Shown: in pieces, positions 1 to 7,269 of the stretch
How the letters are laid out: each line of letters begins with the position of its first letter
How positions within the stretch are numbered: position 1 is the first letter of the stretch
Assembly: GCA_002309695.1 (NCBI GenBank)
Contig: DBXV01000025.1
Coordinates: forward strand, 513-9,715
DNA: 9,203 nucleotides
Origin: Myxococcales bacterium UBA1203
GTDB lineage: Bacteria; Myxococcota; Myxococcia; Myxococcales; UBA5297
Reading direction: 5' to 3'
Translations under genes and position numbers: made by a program
Notes under the pieces: generated by a model
What the model was told of the DNA's origin: nothing
Database searches by the model: none
Seen by the model: the letters and a program-made list of their open reading frames with translations, nothing else

Positions 1-1
1 C

Positions 2-862
2 CGCTGCCGCATGGGTCAGATCGTGGATGAGATCGTCTGCGATGAGACCGGCTGCGGTGAGAGCGGCGAGCTCTACCTCGGCGCCTACACCCTGCATGAG
101 CGGGAGATCCCGCAGTATTACGCGGGCATTCTTGAGGATACCGATGTAAAGGTCGTCAAGAAAACCAATATCCAGCCTGCGCCGCTTTCGGTTCCCAGCC
201 AGCGCATGCGCATCCGCTTCTCGCTGGGCGACGAGCTCTATCCTGAAACCGGTATTGCCGGCGCTCAGTTTGAAATCCTTTCCGGCCTCGGGGAGCCGGT
301 GCAGGTCACCACGAACGCAAACGGCAAGTTCGTACTCGATGAAGTCGAGAAGGGGACAACTTACCGCATCCGCCAGACAAACGCTGTGGGCAATTACCGC
401 ATCACTCTGCCCGAGCATCTGGTGGCTGTGGATGCCCTCGGCTACATGGACGGAGAACCTGAGACCACGGTTGAGGCGACAAACCGCCTGCTGCGTGTGC
501 AGATCGGCGTCACCGATGAGTTCAGCGACATCCAGATCCCGGGTCTGAACCTGGCACTGTATTCCGACCGCAACGAGCTGGTCTACACCTGGACCTCCTC
601 CGGCAACACCATGAGCATCGACTCTCTCGAACCCGGCTCGTACTACCTGATCAAGAGCGGTGACAAGGAAAACCGCTACGATATCCGTATACGCGACACG
701 GCCGAGATCCAGACCATCAACCTGCGCGACTCCTATATCGTGCACTATCTGATTTATGCGGCAATCCTTGTTCTGGCTGTTGTGCTGCTGACACTGCTGA
801 TCGTCGGGATCGTACGCAAACGCAGGAAAAAGAATAATTCTGTTTCCGCCAACCAGACATAA
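2..862 (+). CDS. Membrane-anchored protein with two Cna_B/SpaA-like beta domains (5' partial)
   Basis: The reading frame is open to the left edge (the three codons before the first ATG, at 11, read R-C-R), so the N-terminus and any signal peptide lie outside. Numbering from that ATG, residues 66-160 and 162-238 look like two prealbumin-like (Cna_B/SpaA type) domains: short beta strands around an 'AGAQFEIL' strand, then a 'TTNANGKFVLDEVEKGTTYRI' type hairpin, with a weaker repeat at 'GLNLALYS...SLEPGSYYLI'. Residues 244-268 form one strong membrane helix, followed by a basic stretch (RKRRKK, 269-274) and a short tail, so the beta domains should be outside the cell. No LPXTG sorting motif is visible, so anchoring is by the helix rather than by sortase. 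Cysteines 10 and 15 could form a disulphide. The gene ends 15 bases before the next start, suggesting an operon and a cell-surface or capsule-related role. The family assignment is by pattern only. Confidence 0.75.
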   Translation, partial: RCRMGQIVDEIVCDETGCGESGELYLGAYTLHEREIPQYYAGILEDTDVKVVKKTNIQPAPLSVPSQRMRIRFSLGDELYPETGIAGAQFEILSGLGEPVQVTTNANGKFVLDEVEKGTTYRIRQTNAVGNYRITLPEHLVAVDALGYMDGEPETTVEATNRLLRVQIGVTDEFSDIQIPGLNLALYSDRNELVYTWTSSGNTMSIDSLEPGSYYLIKSGDKENRYDIRIRDTAEIQTINLRDSYIVHYLIYAAILVLAVVLLTLLIVGIVRKRRKKNNSVSANQT

Positions 863-880
863 AAGAGGTGACTATCCTTG
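862..880 (+). promoter_or_regulatory. Strong ribosome binding site that fixes a TTG start
   Basis: The sequence AAAGAGGTG (862-870) overlaps the stop codon of the upstream gene and lies 7 bases before TTG at 878-880. The next in-frame ATG (962) is inside the first membrane helix, so TTG is the likely start. The stop/ribosome-site overlap suggests translational coupling with the upstream gene. Confidence 0.8.
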
Positions 881-3250
881 GAAGGCAATGAAACCGCGCA
901 AAACGGCGTAATACGGGTACGTGTAAGCGACCTGCTCTTTGCGCTGCAGAAGCGTTGGATGATCATCGTCGCACTTTCGCTGGTGGGATTGACCTTCGGC
1001 ATGATCCTGTCCGCGATGACGGTCGTACAGACCTCCTATCAGACATACAATGTCAACGGCTCCTTTGCTGTTACATCCAAAAACATCAACGGCCAGTACG
1101 TGGGCGGCTACAGTGTGCCGAATACGAACGACTTCCATCTCGCCGAGGATATGGTTGACGCGGTGCGCTACGTGATGCGCAGCGAGCGCGTGCTCAATGA
1201 GGTCATTAATGAAAACGAGCTGCTTGGCTACACGGTGACGACCCTGCGTAACGCCATCACCGTCTCACAGTACAACAGCACCCAGATCCTTGAGATGCGC
1301 ATCACCTGGCGAAACGCCGAAGAAGGTATTGCTGTCTGGCACAGCGTTCTGCAGCACGCAAGCGATATCCTGCCTGAGACGCTGCAGCTCGGCTCACTCG
1401 AGATCATCAATGAGCCCAAGGCCGAACAGATCGGCGTCGTGGGCGGCGGCAACAACCGCGTCGTGCTCCTTACCCTGCTGGGCTTTGCGGCCGGCGTGGG
1501 CTTTGCGGTGATCGAACTGCTGATGCACCCCACGCTCAACAACGTGCGCGATGTGGAGCAGCTGTTCGGCGTGGAGACCATCGGCGTCATCCCGCACGAC
1601 AACGAATACTACAAGCGCAAGGACTCCATGATGACAAGGGACGATGCGGGCAACTCCCTTGTGGTGCAGAATTTCTCGGCCGCGGCGTACATCCTGCGCA
1701 ACCGCCTGGGAACCCGCGAGGAGCATCACTGCTTCTATGTGACCTCGGCGACCGAGCATGAGGGCCGCTCCTCCGTGGCGGCGAACCTGGCAATTCAGCT
1801 GTCTGACATGGAGCACCGGACGCTGCTGGTGGATTTCGATTTTAAGAATCCCAGTCTCGGCTCGCTGTTCATGAACAATGTGGACTACGAGCATTCGCTG
1901 AACGCGCTGTACCGCGGTGAAATCAACGAGCGGGAGGCTGTCACCACCCTGACGGGATATCTGGATATTCTGCCCTCCGTGCTGGAGCACAATGCCGTGC
2001 CCATGGACAGCATGGTGATGGATCTGATCCGGAAGCTCTCGGAAAAATATGAATACGTGATCCTGGACGCGCCGCCCGTCGGCAAGGAATCCGACACCCT
2101 GAGCCTGAACCAGATCGCCAACACCGTGCTGTATGTGGTGGGCTATGACAGCGCCACCATCCCCGAGATCCAGAGCTCCCTGGAGAAGCTGGACAAGTCC
2201 GGCATCCGCGTGCTGGGCTGCGTGATCAACAACGTGCAGGGCACCCGGTATCACGGCCTGGGCGATAAGGAAGAGGTGCGCAAGCGCATCCAGAAGGCCA
2301 AAAAGAAGAAGGAAAAGGAGAGGAAGGCGGCCGGAGGAAATGCCGAGGCCTCTGCGCAGGCGGCCGGCCGTTCAGCCCAGCCAGGTCAGCCAGGTCAGCC
2401 AGGTCAGCCAGGTCAGCCAGGTCAGCCGCATGCCGGAAGCGACAAGCCCAGGAAGAAGCACGGCCGCAAGAACAAGTTCAAACGCCGTCAGGAAGCCATG
2501 CAGGCCGCGGCCAGGCAGCAGGCGCAGGTTTCGGGAAATCAGGGGGCGCAGGGAAAACACGGGCAGCCGGCGCAGCAGGCTCAGGGCGCTGCGGCCGCTT
2601 CGTCCGCTCCAATGGCGGGGCATTCACCCGCGGCCGCGCCCGTCCATCCCGTCCATCCCATGAGCTCTGGAACGCCCGTCAGCGCTTCGGCGCCGTCCCG
2701 CCAGCAGGTGCCTCAGATTCAGAACGTTCAGCCGCCGGGCAGCGCAGCAAAGCCGGCCGCACAGCCAGAGGCCGCTTTGCAGAAAGCAGAGAAGTCAGGC
2801 GGCGCCGCAGTCTCAAAGGCGGGTTCTGCCGCTCCGGAAAACACCGCGCCGAAGACATTGCCCGAAAAGCCGGCTGCTGAGGCTGCCGCGCGGACGCCGG
2901 GCGCCGAAGTTCCCAAAGCAACGCCTTCGCGCCGAAAGCGGAAGTCCGATGTTTCCGAGACCGCGCCGGCGAAAGCTGCCGCGCCGAGCCAGCCGTCTTC
3001 CCCGCCTCCATCCGCTGACCGGCAGGACGCCTTCGCCAGCGACTTCGCCAATGCCGTCAACAATCTGATGGCGCTGCTGTCCGACGGCATTGTGTCGGCA
3101 GCTCAGAAGGAAGCCCCCTCTCCCGCCAGGCGTCAGAAAAAGCCTCCGACAAAGCTGAAGACGCCCGGCAGTGATGATGCGCAGCCTGCGCCTTCTTCCA
3201 GGGGCAGAAAGCCCCGGGCCGGCAAGGCGGCCCCTCTTCCTGAGAAATGA
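878..3250 (+). CDS. Wzz/BY-kinase (CpsC-CpsD type) protein with degenerate P-loop and long low-complexity tail
   Basis: 790 residues from a TTG start. Membrane helices at about 27-50 and 194-215 flank an outside segment, as in Wzz/CpsC chain-length regulators. Residues 225-460 follow the CpsD/MinD-like ATPase fold: Walker A region 289-300 (TSATEHEGRSSV), Walker A' LLVDFDFKNPS (D319, D321), Walker B VILDAPP (D397) and a closing VLGCVINNV strand. The family normally has EGKS/T-T; here the lysine is Arg297. The tyrosine cluster that BY-kinases autophosphorylate is absent: Tyr458 is the last tyrosine. From about residue 466 there is a tail of some 320 residues rich in Ala, Pro, Gln, Lys and Arg, with five QPG repeats (501-515), basic clusters (523-537, 684-689) and a possible amphipathic helix near 714-744. 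Known relatives regulate polysaccharide polymerisation and export at the inner membrane. This one may be a non-catalytic or altered version; that part is inference. Confidence 0.85.
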   Translation: MEGNETAQNGVIRVRVSDLLFALQKRWMIIVALSLVGLTFGMILSAMTVVQTSYQTYNVNGSFAVTSKNINGQYVGGYSVPNTNDFHLAEDMVDAVRYVMRSERVLNEVINENELLGYTVTTLRNAITVSQYNSTQILEMRITWRNAEEGIAVWHSVLQHASDILPETLQLGSLEIINEPKAEQIGVVGGGNNRVVLLTLLGFAAGVGFAVIELLMHPTLNNVRDVEQLFGVETIGVIPHDNEYYKRKDSMMTRDDAGNSLVVQNFSAAAYILRNRLGTREEHHCFYVTSATEHEGRSSVAANLAIQLSDMEHRTLLVDFDFKNPSLGSLFMNNVDYEHSLNALYRGEINEREAVTTLTGYLDILPSVLEHNAVPMDSMVMDLIRKLSEKYEYVILDAPPVGKESDTLSLNQIANTVLYVVGYDSATIPEIQSSLEKLDKSGIRVLGCVINNVQGTRYHGLGDKEEVRKRIQKAKKKKEKERKAAGGNAEASAQAAGRSAQPGQPGQPGQPGQPGQPHAGSDKPRKKHGRKNKFKRRQEAMQAAARQQAQVSGNQGAQGKHGQPAQQAQGAAAASSAPMAGHSPAAAPVHPVHPMSSGTPVSASAPSRQQVPQIQNVQPPGSAAKPAAQPEAALQKAEKSGGAAVSKAGSAAPENTAPKTLPEKPAAEAAARTPGAEVPKATPSRRKRKSDVSETAPAKAAAPSQPSSPPPSADRQDAFASDFANAVNNLMALLSDGIVSAAQKEAPSPARRQKKPPTKLKTPGSDDAQPAPSSRGRKPRAGKAAPLPEK
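2382..2426 (+). repeat. Five perfect 9-bp tandem repeats (CAGGTCAGC)
   Basis: Five identical units run head to tail inside the tail of the kinase-like gene and encode Gln-Pro-Gly repeats. The 9-base unit keeps the reading frame when copies are gained or lost by slippage. The bases on either side (CCAGC before, CCGC after) look like decayed part-units. Confidence 0.95.
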
Positions 3251-3252
3251 CC

Positions 3253-3280
3253 GGCCGGTGAGTTCAGGCCTTTTTCTCTT
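3253..3280 (+). terminator. Possible weak intrinsic terminator
   Basis: GGCC (3253-3256) can pair with GGCC (3267-3270), with a short inner TG/CA pairing and a two-base bulge, followed directly by TTTTTCTCTT. It sits 3 bases after the stop of the kinase-like gene. The stem is short, so this is only a candidate, but the position and T-run fit the end of the left operon. Confidence 0.35.
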
Positions 3281-3304
3281 CTTCATCCCCGGACACGACG
3301 CGCC

Positions 3305-6300
3305 GTGAACCGCCTGACCAAAGCTCTCTTTTTCGACCCCGCCGACTACGAACTCGTGGAGCTGGTGAACAGGTGCATCGACGCCGAGGACCGCCCCCAC
3401 AAGCTGGACCCGCTCTTTGACCCCTATCTGCATCCCCGGGGCATCAAGGTTCTGGCGGCGCCCATCCACAAGCGCATCGCCCACGCGGTGGTTCAGCTTC
3501 TGTCCACGCTGGAGGCAGGTCAGGCGGATGAGCGGCTGGCGGCGCTGCGCTCACTGCGCGACGAAGTCTTCATGGGCTGCGATTCGACGCTCCGCTGCAA
3601 CACGGCGCGGGTCCTTCTGTCGGTGATGAAGGCCATGATTCGGGAGCACGGCAATGAGGACAGGCAGCTCCGGCTGGCCCACGACTTCTTCGCCGCGCTC
3701 TCCGGACGGCCCGCCCTCATTCGCCGGGAGCTGAAGCGCCACCACCTGCTGGAGATGCCCGAGGACTGGTCGCAGATTGCCTTCGACCACCACGTCCACG
3801 ACGCCAATTCCAAGGGGCGCAAGTCGCCGTCGCTGCTCATCACCGACGCCTGGCTCAAGGGCATCCGCGAGCTGACGGTCGTCTATTACGGCTTCATCGA
3901 ACCGGCCGCCGCCTCGGAGCTGACCGAGGCCGCGGAAATCATGGACGTGAAGCTGCGCATCGGCATCGAGCTGCCTGCCCGCTTCGGGAACCGCTACGCG
4001 CAGTTCATCTGGGCGCCCCGCGGCTTCGACGGCCGCGAGGACTTTCTCGAATTCATCCAGACCGAAGAGGTCCAGCGGTTCTTTGATTTGGGCCGTGAGC
4101 TGGCGGAGCACCGGAAATCCCTGACGCTCCGCATGCTGGACAGCTTCAACGCGACGCACCTCCGGGCGCTGAATGAGCGCTTCGGCACGGACCTCCCGCC
4201 CCTGGACAAGGAAGCGTTTCTGGCCTTCGTGGGCGTGGGGCAGCCGTCCATGACGCATCTGGCTGAATTTCTTCACACCAGTCTCCTGCCCTGTCTGGAG
4301 CGACGCGCGGACGGCCTGCGCCGGGACATCGAGAGCGCGGGGCCGAATGCCGGGGCGAAGCAGCAGGCTCAGGAAAATCTCAGGGCCATCGATGCCGTGT
4401 CTCCCGGGATGCTGGCGGCCGACTACCTGCGGGCGGACAAAAATCCTTCGGTCCCGGACATCCATATTCCGACGGACGATCCCGCCCTGCCGCTCCTGCT
4501 GCGTCAGTCGCCCGACGATCTGGTCCGCCGCCTTCAGGCGCTGCGCTCCGGCTATCGGCTGACGCTCAATCCCTCGGGTCTCAGCGACGCCGATGTCCTT
4601 GAACTTCTCTACGACCTGGAGGGCAGCGTCACCCACGTCGAGATCTACAACCTCAAGGACAGGCAGCACGGGATTGTGTCCTTTGGCCCCAGGCTGATGA
4701 ACCTGCGGCGCGCCCTCTGCGGCGACAGCCCCGCGCCTCTGAAACAGGCGGTGGAGGACATTCTCAGCGCCAGCGCGCTCACCGAGATGGCGCCTGAGCG
4801 GCGCGCCCACCTGAAATCCATCCTCTCCAACATCCCCCGCTTCCTGAGTTTCTACCGCTCCGCACCGCTCAAGACGCGCATCGGCAGCGACTCCATCGGC
4901 AGGGCGGGCACCTTCTACGGCATGGGGCTCGCCGTCCGCTCGACGCTGCCCAGTTCCGTGGTGCGCCAGCTGGAGCGAGACCCGTCGCTCGCCACCGTCA
5001 TTCCCGTGCGCATCGAGGCCTGGCCAGTCACCCGCTGGACGCCCCGCACCAGCCTCTCCCCCGCTCTCGACGCTTTTTACGCTTTCTGCCGCCACAGGCG
5101 CCTGCGCTCCATCGGCTACCGGAGGACCGAGACCTTTGAGACGCAGGAGAGCGAGACGCGGAATGACGAAAAAAACGGCAACGTCATCACGCTGGGCGGC
5201 TTTGCCCCCGAGCACTCCAACGGATTTCTGCGGGCGGATGAAAAGCCGGAGCGGCTCTCTTGGCACTTCCTCAACAGCAACTGGAAGAACGTCCTCAAAA
5301 TCCTCATGGGGTTCATTCCAGCCTGTCTGACCTTCGCCCTCACGCAGGACTGGTGGCTTCTGACGTGGTTCGGCGCGCTCATCTGGTTCGCCATCACCGG
5401 CGTCCGCAACGTGCTCCAGTCCGTTGTCTCCACGAGCGGGCTGGCCCTGCGCTCTCCCTTCATCAAGTGGCGGGACACCGTGAACTGGGGGCGCGTCAGC
5501 GATTCGCTGCTCTACACGGGCATCTCCGTTCCCCTGCTGGACTGGCTGGTGAAGCTCGTCGTCCTTCAGCAGGGTTTCGGCGTCACCACTCAGAGCGCGC
5601 CCTTCCTGCTCTATACGGTCATCTCTCTGGTCAACAGCGTCTATATCGCCGCCCACAACACCTTCCGCGGGCTGCCCCGGGCCGCCGTCATCGGCAACGT
5701 GTTCCGCTCGGTGCTGGCCATTCCGCTGGCCGTGGCCATCAACGAGGCCGCGTTCCGCGTGCTGACACTCAACGGGATGGATGCCGCGGCCGCCTACGCC
5801 ATGCTCCAGCTGTGGGCCGCCATCATCACCAAGGTCTCGTCCGACGCCGTGGCCGCCGTCATCGAGGGCGCTGCGGACCGCTCCAAGTGGCTGAGCATCC
5901 GGCGCCTCGACTACCGGACCAAGCTGGCGCAGCTCCTCGAAGTGGAGGGCGACCTTGAAGTCCGCTTCCCCGAAGAAGACGTGATGAAGCTGATTGCTTC
6001 CCGCTCACCGCTTCTCGAAGGCGCCGACCCGGGACTCAGGCGGCAGATGCGCCGCCTCATCCTCAGCTCCCTCGACCTGCTCTACTTCTGGATGTACCAG
6101 CCGCGCTCGCGCCTGGCCCTCTATCAGCTGCTCTCCAGCCGCTCCCGCGGCGAGCGGCGCATCATTCTGGGGACCCAGCGGATTCTGGAGCGCGACCGGG
6201 ACATCTCTCAGATGTTCCTGGATCAGCTGGTGGGCCGCCGCTTTTCAGAGGCGCTGGCCTGCTACCTCGAAAAGTGGCCCGCCTATCTCCGCGAGCTGGA

Positions 6301-6346
6301 AGCCATGGTCCGCCAGATTGACAGCGCCGGGGACAAGGCGTCCTGA
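3305..6346 (+). CDS. Large uncharacterised protein: degenerate PHP-like region fused to a polytopic membrane domain
   Basis: 1013 residues from GTG; no other start codon lies between the previous in-frame stop (3248) and this one, and the ribosome site is weak (GGAC at 3291). Residues 1-155 are helical and charged. Residues 159-223 resemble the first PHP phosphoesterase motifs: FDHHVHDANSKGRKSP (H163-x-H165) and RIGIEL (E222). The usual TDH motif is replaced by VVYYGF (192-197). Near 526-531 IGSDSI recalls the late PHP motif GSDSH with the histidine lost. Residues 663-850 contain about six hydrophobic segments (663-680, 683-705, 734-758, 767-783, 793-820, 827-850). A soluble helical tail follows (860-1010). 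PHP enzymes are metal-dependent phosphoesterases; several ligands seem missing, so activity is doubtful. It precedes a scramblase-type gene by 84 bases, hinting at a membrane-lipid role. I recall similar long proteins in deltaproteobacterial genomes but know no function. The PHP reading is by eye. Confidence 0.6.
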   Translation: MNRLTKALFFDPADYELVELVNRCIDAEDRPHKLDPLFDPYLHPRGIKVLAAPIHKRIAHAVVQLLSTLEAGQADERLAALRSLRDEVFMGCDSTLRCNTARVLLSVMKAMIREHGNEDRQLRLAHDFFAALSGRPALIRRELKRHHLLEMPEDWSQIAFDHHVHDANSKGRKSPSLLITDAWLKGIRELTVVYYGFIEPAAASELTEAAEIMDVKLRIGIELPARFGNRYAQFIWAPRGFDGREDFLEFIQTEEVQRFFDLGRELAEHRKSLTLRMLDSFNATHLRALNERFGTDLPPLDKEAFLAFVGVGQPSMTHLAEFLHTSLLPCLERRADGLRRDIESAGPNAGAKQQAQENLRAIDAVSPGMLAADYLRADKNPSVPDIHIPTDDPALPLLLRQSPDDLVRRLQALRSGYRLTLNPSGLSDADVLELLYDLEGSVTHVEIYNLKDRQHGIVSFGPRLMNLRRALCGDSPAPLKQAVEDILSASALTEMAPERRAHLKSILSNIPRFLSFYRSAPLKTRIGSDSIGRAGTFYGMGLAVRSTLPSSVVRQLERDPSLATVIPVRIEAWPVTRWTPRTSLSPALDAFYAFCRHRRLRSIGYRRTETFETQESETRNDEKNGNVITLGGFAPEHSNGFLRADEKPERLSWHFLNSNWKNVLKILMGFIPACLTFALTQDWWLLTWFGALIWFAITGVRNVLQSVVSTSGLALRSPFIKWRDTVNWGRVSDSLLYTGISVPLLDWLVKLVVLQQGFGVTTQSAPFLLYTVISLVNSVYIAAHNTFRGLPRAAVIGNVFRSVLAIPLAVAINEAAFRVLTLNGMDAAAAYAMLQLWAAIITKVSSDAVAAVIEGAADRSKWLSIRRLDYRTKLAQLLEVEGDLEVRFPEEDVMKLIASRSPLLEGADPGLRRQMRRLILSSLDLLYFWMYQPRSRLALYQLLSSRSRGERRIILGTQRILERDRDISQMFLDQLVGRRFSEALACYLEKWPAYLRELEAMVRQIDSAGDKAS

Positions 6347-6430
6347 CGCCGACCCCCGCCGCGCCGATGCGCTGATGCACCGGCACTTTTCGCCCGCCCT
6401 GGGCAGCCCTTCTTCCACCGGAAAAATCCC

Positions 6431-7069
6431 ATGACCGACGCAGACATCGAGCCCACCAACTTTGAGCGCACGCTCAGCAAGGCCATCACCCTCAAGGTTT
6501 CTCAGGACCTGGAAGTTCTGGAAGTCATCACGGGCATCGAGACCAGCAACAGCTACGCGATTGTGGCTGACGGCAAGACCGTGGCCGTGGCCGCGGAGCA
6601 GAACAAAGGCGCGAAGGACACCGTCGGGCGCTTCCTGCTCCAGCACTGGCGCACCTTCGACATGACGCTCACGGATCCCGAGGACAAAAAGTCGCTCGTT
6701 CTCCACCACCCCTTCCGCGTCTTGCTGTCCGAGCTGGAAATCACGGGAAAAGACGGGGCGAAGGTTGGCCTGCTTCGCCAGCGCGCCTCGTTCCCCTTCC
6801 TGTTCAGGTCGTTCGATGTGCTGGACAGCAGCGGCCAGCCGGCGATGCGCTGCTCATCGAATGTGCTGCACCCGTGGACCTTCCACTTCCGCAAAGGGAA
6901 GGAAGAAGTGGGCGTCGTCTATCGGCGATGGCCGGGACTTCTGGCTGCCATCGGCACCAACCGCGATGACTACACCGTCGAGTTCAAAGGCGGCCTCTCC
7001 GACAGCGAGCGCATGCTCCTTCTGTGCTCCTGCCTGTTCATCGACCTCCTCTATTTCGAGGCCAAATAA
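6431..7069 (+). CDS. Phospholipid scramblase family protein
   Basis: 212 residues from ATG, with a weak GGAAAA ribosome site at 6420-6425. The whole length follows the scramblase pattern (Pfam Scramblase, Tubby-like beta-barrel fold): 'LEVLEVITGIETSNSYAI' (27-44), 'AAEQ' (54-57), 'RTFDMTLTDPEDKKSLVLHH' (74-93), 'VGLLRQ' (112-117), 'VGVVYRRWPGL' (160-170), and a C-terminal hydrophobic helix with 'LFIDLLYFE' (202-210), matching the animal 'FLIDFMFFE' ending. The animal calcium site (DADNFGIQFP type) is here TNRDDYTVEF (177-186), only partly kept. Proline-rich N-terminal regions of animal scramblases are absent. Eukaryotic members were linked to bilayer lipid mixing; bacterial ones are little studied and their role is open. 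It lies just after the PHP-like membrane protein on the same strand, so shared transcription is likely. Confidence 0.8.
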   Translation: MTDADIEPTNFERTLSKAITLKVSQDLEVLEVITGIETSNSYAIVADGKTVAVAAEQNKGAKDTVGRFLLQHWRTFDMTLTDPEDKKSLVLHHPFRVLLSELEITGKDGAKVGLLRQRASFPFLFRSFDVLDSSGQPAMRCSSNVLHPWTFHFRKGKEEVGVVYRRWPGLLAAIGTNRDDYTVEFKGGLSDSERMLLLCSCLFIDLLYFEAK

Positions 7070-7134
7070 CGGGCACTGCCTCCCCGCCCGACGCTTCATG
7101 CGCGGACTGCAGCAGCGTCCCTCCCCCAAAATGT

Positions 7135-7147
7135 CCTGCGACGCAGG
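7135..7147. promoter_or_regulatory. Perfect dyad CCTGCG-A-CGCAGG, operator-like
   Basis: Six-base arms are exactly symmetric about A7141. A larger imperfect pairing, CAGCAG (7110-7115) with CTGCTG (7149-7154) and CCCT with AGGG inside it, overlaps and would exclude the small one. It lies in the gap before comEC. It could be an operator or leader structure; GC-rich DNA makes chance symmetry common, so confidence is low. Confidence 0.3.
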
Positions 7148-7221
7148 GCTGCTGAATGCGCCAGAAAATCGGCGCCGACGCAGTCACATTCGCGCGCAGG
7201 CATTTGTTTTTCCGGCGTTCC

Positions 7222-7246
7222 CCGAAGTGCCTGTCGCGCACTTCGG
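7222..7246. repeat. Perfect 9-bp inverted repeat upstream of comEC
   Basis: CCGAAGTGC (7222-7230) and GCACTTCGG (7238-7246) form a perfect stem with a 7-base loop (CTGTCGC), ending 9 bases before the comEC ribosome site. No T-run follows on either strand, so it is not an ordinary intrinsic terminator. A leader hairpin affecting mRNA stability or translation, or a protein site, would fit. Confidence 0.7.
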
Positions 7247-7255
7247 CGGCCCTTT

Positions 7256-7269
7256 GGGGGAGAGCCATG
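7256..7269 (+). promoter_or_regulatory. comEC ribosome binding site and start
   Basis: GGGGGAG (7256-7262) ends 4 bases before ATG 7267. It is the only clear Shine-Dalgarno in the right part and supports this start. CCC at 7250-7252 could pair with part of the G-run and mask it. Confidence 0.7.

Noticed and set aside
1394..2254. 286-codon minus-strand frame
   Set aside because: Lies opposite the conserved ATPase fold of the kinase-like gene and has His/Val/Gln-rich composition typical of antisense frames.
3551..5656. 701-codon open frame on the minus strand
   Set aside because: It lies wholly opposite the PHP-like membrane gene, has low-complexity Gly/Ala/Arg/Val/Glu composition and no recognisable domain; long antisense frames are expected in GC-rich DNA.
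3305..6346. Assignment of the large protein to the Gcr-type 'site-specific recombinase' membrane family
   Set aside because: The membrane part has a loosely similar layout, but I could not match its characteristic motifs, and the PHP-like N-terminal region does not fit.
7070..7090. CGGGC...GCCCG hairpin after the scramblase gene as a terminator
   Set aside because: Five-bp stem with an 11-base loop and no T-run after it.
7225..7243. AAGTGC in the hairpin arms resembling the start of the Haemophilus DNA uptake sequence
   Set aside because: Only six or seven of nine bases match, and the hexamer occurs about six times in both strands of the window, close to chance expectation.
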